Assembly: GCA_028290545.1 (NCBI GenBank)
Contig: JAQGJP010000104.1
Span: 94,005 to 158,004, forward strand
Length of the DNA stretch: 64,000 bases
From: Rhizobium sp.
GTDB lineage: Bacteria > Pseudomonadota > Alphaproteobacteria > Rhizobiales > Rhizobiaceae
Direction: 5' to 3'
The first letter of the stretch is position 1, and each line of letters opens with the position of its first letter. Shown here in pieces: positions 60,253 through 64,000 of the stretch. A model generated the notes under the pieces. The model ran no database searches and was not told the DNA's origin. It was given only the letters and a program-made list of their open reading frames with translations. Position numbers and translations under genes: made by a program.

Positions 60253-61028
60253 TGGAACCCCTTCTCACCGCACGCGGCGTCGTCAAGCGCTACGGCCGCG
60301 TCACGGCACTCGATCACTCCGATTTCGATCTCTATCCCGGCGAAATCCTCGCCGTGATCGGCGACAACGGCGCTGGCAAATCCTCGCTGATCAAGGTGAT
60401 TTCCGGCGCTGTCAGGCCCGACGAGGGCGAGATCAGGCTCGACGGCAATGTCGTGCATTTTTCCTCGCCGATGGAGGCGCGGGCAGCCGGCATCGAAACC
60501 GTCTACCAGAATCTGGCGCTTTCGCCCGCCCTGTCGATCGCCGACAACATGTTCCTCGGACGGGAAATCCGCAGGACTGGCCCGATGGGTTCGATCTTCC
60601 GCATGCTCGACCGCCCGAAGATGGAGAAGATTGCCCGTGACAAGCTGACCGAACTTGGGCTGCTGACGATCCAGAACATCAACCAGGCCGTCGAGACACT
60701 CTCCGGCGGCCAGCGTCAGGGGGTGGCGGTGGCGCGCGCCGCAGCCTTCGGCTCGAAAGTCATCATTCTCGATGAACCGACGGCCGCACTCGGTGTCAAG
60801 GAATCGCGCAAGGTGCTCGAACTGATCCTCGATGTGCGTTCGCGCGGCATGCCGATCGTGCTGATCTCGCACAATATGCCGCATGTGTTCGAAGTGGCCG
60901 ACCGCATCCATATCCACCGGCTGGGAAAACGTCTTTGCGTCATTAACCCGAAGGATTACACCATGTCGGATGCGGTGGCTTTCATGACCGGGGCGAAAGC
61001 CCCGCCGATGGAATCGCTGGCCGCGTGA
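60252..61028 (+). CDS. frcA: Sugar ABC transporter ATP-binding protein, FrcA-like
   Basis: 258 residues from the ATG that overlaps the previous stop. A single NBD: Walker A GDNGAGKSS, signature LSGGQRQGVAVARA, Walker B VIILDEPTAALG, H-loop LISHNM. Most sugar CUT2 ATPases have two fused NBDs; a single one is the known size of FrcA. It completes the frcBCA importer. A clear terminator follows, and no FrcK-type kinase gene is present after it. Confidence 0.85.
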   Translation: MEPLLTARGVVKRYGRVTALDHSDFDLYPGEILAVIGDNGAGKSSLIKVISGAVRPDEGEIRLDGNVVHFSSPMEARAAGIETVYQNLALSPALSIADNMFLGREIRRTGPMGSIFRMLDRPKMEKIARDKLTELGLLTIQNINQAVETLSGGQRQGVAVARAAAFGSKVIILDEPTAALGVKESRKVLELILDVRSRGMPIVLISHNMPHVFEVADRIHIHRLGKRLCVINPKDYTMSDAVAFMTGAKAPPMESLAA

Positions 61029-61067
61029 CGTCGTAAGGTTTCCTCCAAGAAAATATCAGCCAGACTG

Positions 61068-61095
61068 CCGGCGGCTCACAATCCGCCGGTTTTTT
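61068..61095 (+). terminator. Rho-independent terminator after frcA
   Basis: CCGGCGG (61068-61074) and CCGCCGG (61083-61089) form a perfect 7-base stem with an 8-base loop, followed at once by TTTTTT. It ends the frcBCA transcript before pyrC. Confidence 0.85.
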
Positions 61096-61181
61096 CGTTT
61101 GCGGGCGAGATATCGGCGTTGCCCAAATTCCGCCTTGGCGGTAGGGGATGTCGAAAGTCATTTTCAATGAGGGATTTCATC

Positions 61182-62219
61182 ATGACATCGCTGACGATCC
61201 GCCGTCCCGATGACTGGCACTTGCATCTGCGCGACGGCGACATGCTGAAGGCGGTTCTGCCTTACACGTCCCGGCATTTCGCCCGAGCGATCATCATGCC
61301 CAATCTCGTCCCGCCTGTGGTGACGAGCTCGGATGCGAGCGCCTATCGCGACCGCATTCTTGCGGCGCTGCCGCAAGACCATGTCTTCGAACCGCTGATG
61401 ACGCTGTATCTGACGGAGGGCACAAGCCCAGATGATGTCGAGGAGGGCGCCAGATCAGGCCTGATCAAGGCCGTCAAGCTCTATCCAGCCGGCGCCACCA
61501 CCAATTCGGCCTCAGGCGTGCGGAACTTCGACAATGCCATGCCGGTCCTCGAACGGATGGCAAAGATCGGCTTGCCGCTTTGCGTGCATGGCGAGGTCAC
61601 CAGCCCCCATGTCGACATTTTCGACCGTGAAGCGGCGTTCATCGAGGCGGTGCTCGATCCGATCCGTCGCCGCCTGCCGGAACTGAAGATTACCATGGAA
61701 CATGTGACCACCAGCGACGGCATCGACTACATCAAAAATTCGACGGCAAATCTTGCGGGTACGATTACCACGCACCATCTGATCATCAACCGCAACGCCA
61801 TTCTCGCAGGCGGCATCCGTCCACATTACTACTGTCTGCCGGTCGCCAAGCGCGAAAGCCATCGCCTGGCGCTGCGCGCGGCGGCAACATCGGGCGATAC
61901 AAGGTTCTTCCTCGGCACGGATTCCGCGCCGCATGTCGATCCGCTGAAGGAATCTGCCTGCGGCTGTGCAGGCTGCTTCACCTCGATCAACACGCTTTCC
62001 TGCCTGGCGCATGTGTTCGAGGAAGACGACGCGCTCGACAGGCTCGAAGCCTTCGTATCGCTGAATGGTCCGCTATGGTACGGCATGCTGCCGAACGAGG
62101 AGCGCATCACGCTCACGAAAAAGAAAGAACCTGTAGGCTATCCTGACAGGATCGAGACGCAAGCCGGGCCGGTCACGGTCTTCGACCCGATGTTCAGGTC
62201 GCATTGGGACGTCGGCTGA
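61182..62219 (+). CDS. pyrC: Dihydroorotase, class II
   Basis: 345 residues from ATG 61182, with GAGGG upstream; longer in-frame starts at 61119 and 61167 put extra residues before the conserved [18 protein letters not shown]. Zinc ligands: the HXH in WHLHLRDG, the carbamylated Lys of [12 protein letters not shown], His in VHGEV, EHVTT and Asp of GTDSAPH. The [10 protein letters not shown] motif marks the short homodimeric class found in E. coli. It cyclises carbamoyl-aspartate in pyrimidine synthesis. Stands as a single transcription unit between two terminators/convergent genes. Confidence 0.92.
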   Translation: MTSLTIRRPDDWHLHLRDGDMLKAVLPYTSRHFARAIIMPNLVPPVVTSSDASAYRDRILAALPQDHVFEPLMTLYLTEGTSPDDVEEGARSGLIKAVKLYPAGATTNSASGVRNFDNAMPVLERMAKIGLPLCVHGEVTSPHVDIFDREAAFIEAVLDPIRRRLPELKITMEHVTTSDGIDYIKNSTANLAGTITTHHLIINRNAILAGGIRPHYYCLPVAKRESHRLALRAAATSGDTRFFLGTDSAPHVDPLKESACGCAGCFTSINTLSCLAHVFEEDDALDRLEAFVSLNGPLWYGMLPNEERITLTKKKEPVGYPDRIETQAGPVTVFDPMFRSHWDVG

Positions 62220-62222
62220 CGG

Positions 62223-62483
62223 CTATTTCTTGACCTCGATCGCCAGCGCATGCAGTCCTTCATCGAATGCGAAGGCCAGCGCCTCATTGATGGCACGATG
62301 AGCGGCTACGCGATTGATGCCGCTGAACTTATCGGATGCAATCCTGATCCGGAAATGCGTCTGCCCGGTTGCCGCGGCTTCCGGATTATGGTCGGCATGC
62401 AGCCGGCTTTCGTTGATGACTTCGAGCTCAGACGGCTCGAAGGCATTTTTTAACGCAGATTGGATTTTGTCTTGAAGGGCCAT
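62223..62483 (-). CDS. bolA: BolA family protein
   Basis: 86 residues from ATG 62483; the frame continues to 62561 but without family similarity. BolA fold: LEVINESRLHADHNPEAAATGQTHFRI, FSGINRVAAHRAINEAL and EGLHALAIEVKK, with the conserved His residues used for iron-sulfur partnership with monothiol glutaredoxins. It is convergent with pyrC, with only 3 bases between the stops, and divergent from the J-domain gene. Confidence 0.88.
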   Translation of the reverse strand: MALQDKIQSALKNAFEPSELEVINESRLHADHNPEAAATGQTHFRIRIASDKFSGINRVAAHRAINEALAFAFDEGLHALAIEVKK

Positions 62484-62579
62484 GCGGTCTCCGCTGCAAT
62501 CCTTGTCATGAGGGGTACCTACAAAGCCAAGAACTTTCCGATTTGTCAATTCTTGTAGCAAAGAAGTCCGAGACGCATA

Positions 62580-63206
62580 ATGGACGGCATGAAACTGGAT
62601 TCAAAATATTTCGATTCGATCCGCAGCAAGCGCAGCAAATCGGCGCGCGTGGACGATACGCCGAGCAAGCCGGTCTGTCAGTGGGATGGTTGCGAAAAGC
62701 CGGGAGCACATCGCGCGCCGGTCGGCCGCAACGCCGAGGGCCAGTATTTCGTGTTCTGTTTCGAGCACGTGAAGGACTACAACAAGGGCTACAACTATTT
62801 TTCCGGCCTCTCCGACAACGAGGTCGCCCGCTACCAGAAGGAAGCGGTAACGGGCAATCGTCCGACCTGGAGCATGGGGGTCAACAAGAACGCCAAATGG
62901 GCCCCGGCGATGAACCAGGCACGCACCGGGGCATCGAAGATGCGCGATCCCTTCGGTTTTGCCGGCTGGCGGCTGAACGAGGCCAAGGCGGAAGCACGCG
63001 ACCGGCGGTTGAAGCCGCTTGAGGGAAAGGCCTTTGAGACACTGGAACTCGCGGCCGGTGCAACGGCAAGCGACATCAAGTCGCGCTACAAGGAACTGGT
63101 CAAAAAGCACCACCCTGACGCAAACGGGGGCGATCGCGGCTCTGAGGAGCGATTTCGCGCGGTAATTCAGGCCTATCAACTGCTGAAACAGGCTGGCTTT
63201 TGCTGA
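62580..63206 (+). CDS. J-domain protein, DnaJ-class
   Basis: 208 residues (an alternative ATG lies at 62589). A small N-terminal region with cysteines (VCQWDGCEKPGAHRAPVG, FCFEHVKDYNKGYNYF) is followed at the C-terminus by a J domain: FETLELAAGATASDIKSRYKELVKKHHPDANGGDRGSEERFRAVIQAYQLL, with the essential HPD tripeptide. It should recruit and stimulate a DnaK-type chaperone. The gene sits between bolA and cobS, an order widely seen in Rhizobiales. Confidence 0.9.
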   Translation: MDGMKLDSKYFDSIRSKRSKSARVDDTPSKPVCQWDGCEKPGAHRAPVGRNAEGQYFVFCFEHVKDYNKGYNYFSGLSDNEVARYQKEAVTGNRPTWSMGVNKNAKWAPAMNQARTGASKMRDPFGFAGWRLNEAKAEARDRRLKPLEGKAFETLELAAGATASDIKSRYKELVKKHHPDANGGDRGSEERFRAVIQAYQLLKQAGFC

Positions 63207-63273
63207 GAACTGGGGCTAGGACAAATCCCGGAAAATTCGATGGACGCATGCTGGCGGCCGCGCTGGAGAGATG

Positions 63274-64000
63274 ATGAGCAAGATAGACGTTGATATAGTC
63301 AAGGTTCCCGATACGAGCGTTTCGGTACGGGAGGTTTTCGGCATCGATTCCGATATTCGCGTGCCCGCCTTCAGTGAAGCCGATGCGCATGTGCCCGATC
63401 TCGATCCGGATTACCTGTTTGACCGCGACACCACGCTCGCCATTCTCTCCGGCTTTGCCCACAATCGCCGCGTCATGGTTTCCGGCTATCACGGCACGGG
63501 TAAATCGACACATATCGAGCAGGTGGCGGCGCGCCTCAACTGGCCATGTGTCCGCGTCAATCTCGACAGCCATGTCAGCCGTATCGATCTGATCGGCAAG
63601 GATGCGATCGTGCTGAAGGATGGCAAGCAGATCACCGAATTCAAGGACGGTATCCTGCCCTGGGCCTATCAGCATAATGTCGCCCTGGTGTTCGACGAAT
63701 ACGACGCGGGCCGCCCGGACGTGATGTTCGTGATCCAGCGCGTGCTGGAATCCTCGGGCCGCCTGACGCTTCTCGACCAGAGCCGGGTTATCCGCCCGCA
63801 TCCTGCTTTCCGCCTGTTTGCGACCGCCAACACCGTGGGCCTCGGCGATACGACCGGCCTCTATCACGGCACGCAGCAGATCAACCAGGGCCAGATGGAC
63901 CGCTGGTCGATCGTGACGACGCTGAACTACCTGCCGCACGAGCAGGAAGTGAACATCGTCGCCGCCAAGGCGCCGCAGTACGACAGCGAAGAGGGTCGCA
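63274..64000 (+). CDS. cobS: Aerobic cobaltochelatase subunit CobS, 3' end outside the window
   Basis: 242 residues visible from ATG 63274, which is four bases after GGAGAG; an ATG at 63271 is also possible. AAA+ ATPase: SVREVFGIDSDIRVPAFSEAD at the N-terminus, Walker A SGYHGTGKSTHIEQ, Walker B LVFDEYDAGRPDVMF, sensor ATANTVGLGDTTGLYHGT. This is the CobS N-terminus. With CobN and CobT it inserts cobalt into hydrogenobyrinate diamide in aerobic cobalamin synthesis. The sequence continues past the window edge. Confidence 0.92.
   Translation, partial: MSKIDVDIVKVPDTSVSVREVFGIDSDIRVPAFSEADAHVPDLDPDYLFDRDTTLAILSGFAHNRRVMVSGYHGTGKSTHIEQVAARLNWPCVRVNLDSHVSRIDLIGKDAIVLKDGKQITEFKDGILPWAYQHNVALVFDEYDAGRPDVMFVIQRVLESSGRLTLLDQSRVIRPHPAFRLFATANTVGLGDTTGLYHGTQQINQGQMDRWSIVTTLNYLPHEQEVNIVAAKAPQYDSEEGR

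Overview
This 64 kb window has the high-GC coding, gene content and gene order of an alphaproteobacterial chromosome from the Hyphomicrobiales (Rhizobiales), most likely the Rhizobiaceae or Phyllobacteriaceae. The best pointers are the bolA / J-domain protein / cobS order at the right edge, a FrcR-FrcBCA type sugar ABC transporter, a DmeR-DmeF nickel/cobalt pair, an ArsR protein of NolR type and RIME-like intergenic palindromes. No tRNA, rRNA, CRISPR array, prophage or intact insertion sequence was seen.

Layout. 1-2.8 kb: the 3' part of a hydantoinase B gene and an M24 peptidase, separated by a RIME-like palindrome. 2.9-16.3 kb: a minus-strand block of exported proteins: a NagZ-like GH3 enzyme, a caspase-like protein with two PAN domains, a giant tetra-CXXCH cytochrome c with a charged repeat linker, a ferric-reductase-type membrane oxidoreductase, an OmpA protein, a second caspase-like protein with ten Sel1 repeats and, separately, an RTX protein. 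16.7-18.4 kb: an ABC-F ATPase. 18.5-44.8 kb: a large glycan region with a nucleotide-sugar epimerase, GT4 and MurG-like glycosyltransferases, a deacetylase, a polysaccharide lyase, an Opp-type ABC importer, a UDP-sugar dehydrogenase and FkbM and other methyltransferases. Mixed into it are a class III cyclase, a cyclase-like DUF3095 protein, a small cyclic-nucleotide-binding protein and an ABC exporter whose nucleotide-binding motifs are all degenerate. 45-48.6 kb: a metal-resistance unit (dmeRF divergent from rhodanese-ChrB and ChrA). 48.6-53.3 kb: an accessory stretch with gene debris (kinase, DUF2171, SHOCT and other frameshifted fragments), a second RTX protein, a PAS protein and an ArsR regulator. 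53.5-56.6 kb: a TetR/MFS pair and a MarR gene, with clear palindromic operators. 56.6-61.1 kb: ROK regulator and sugar ABC transporter. 61.2-64 kb: pyrC, bolA, a J-domain protein and the start of cobS.

How the genes work together. Overlapping stops and starts show that cyclase, lyase, Opp transporter and the three following glycosyltransferases probably form one long minus-strand operon (41.07 to 28.8 kb), followed by a methyltransferase / degenerate ABC / cNMP-binding operon (28.07 to 24.2 kb). This suggests a cyclic-nucleotide-controlled surface-glycan or oligosaccharide system. The second candidate novelty is the exported caspase / cytochrome c / ferric reductase block. Both interpretations are inferences from motifs and gene order, not demonstrated functions.
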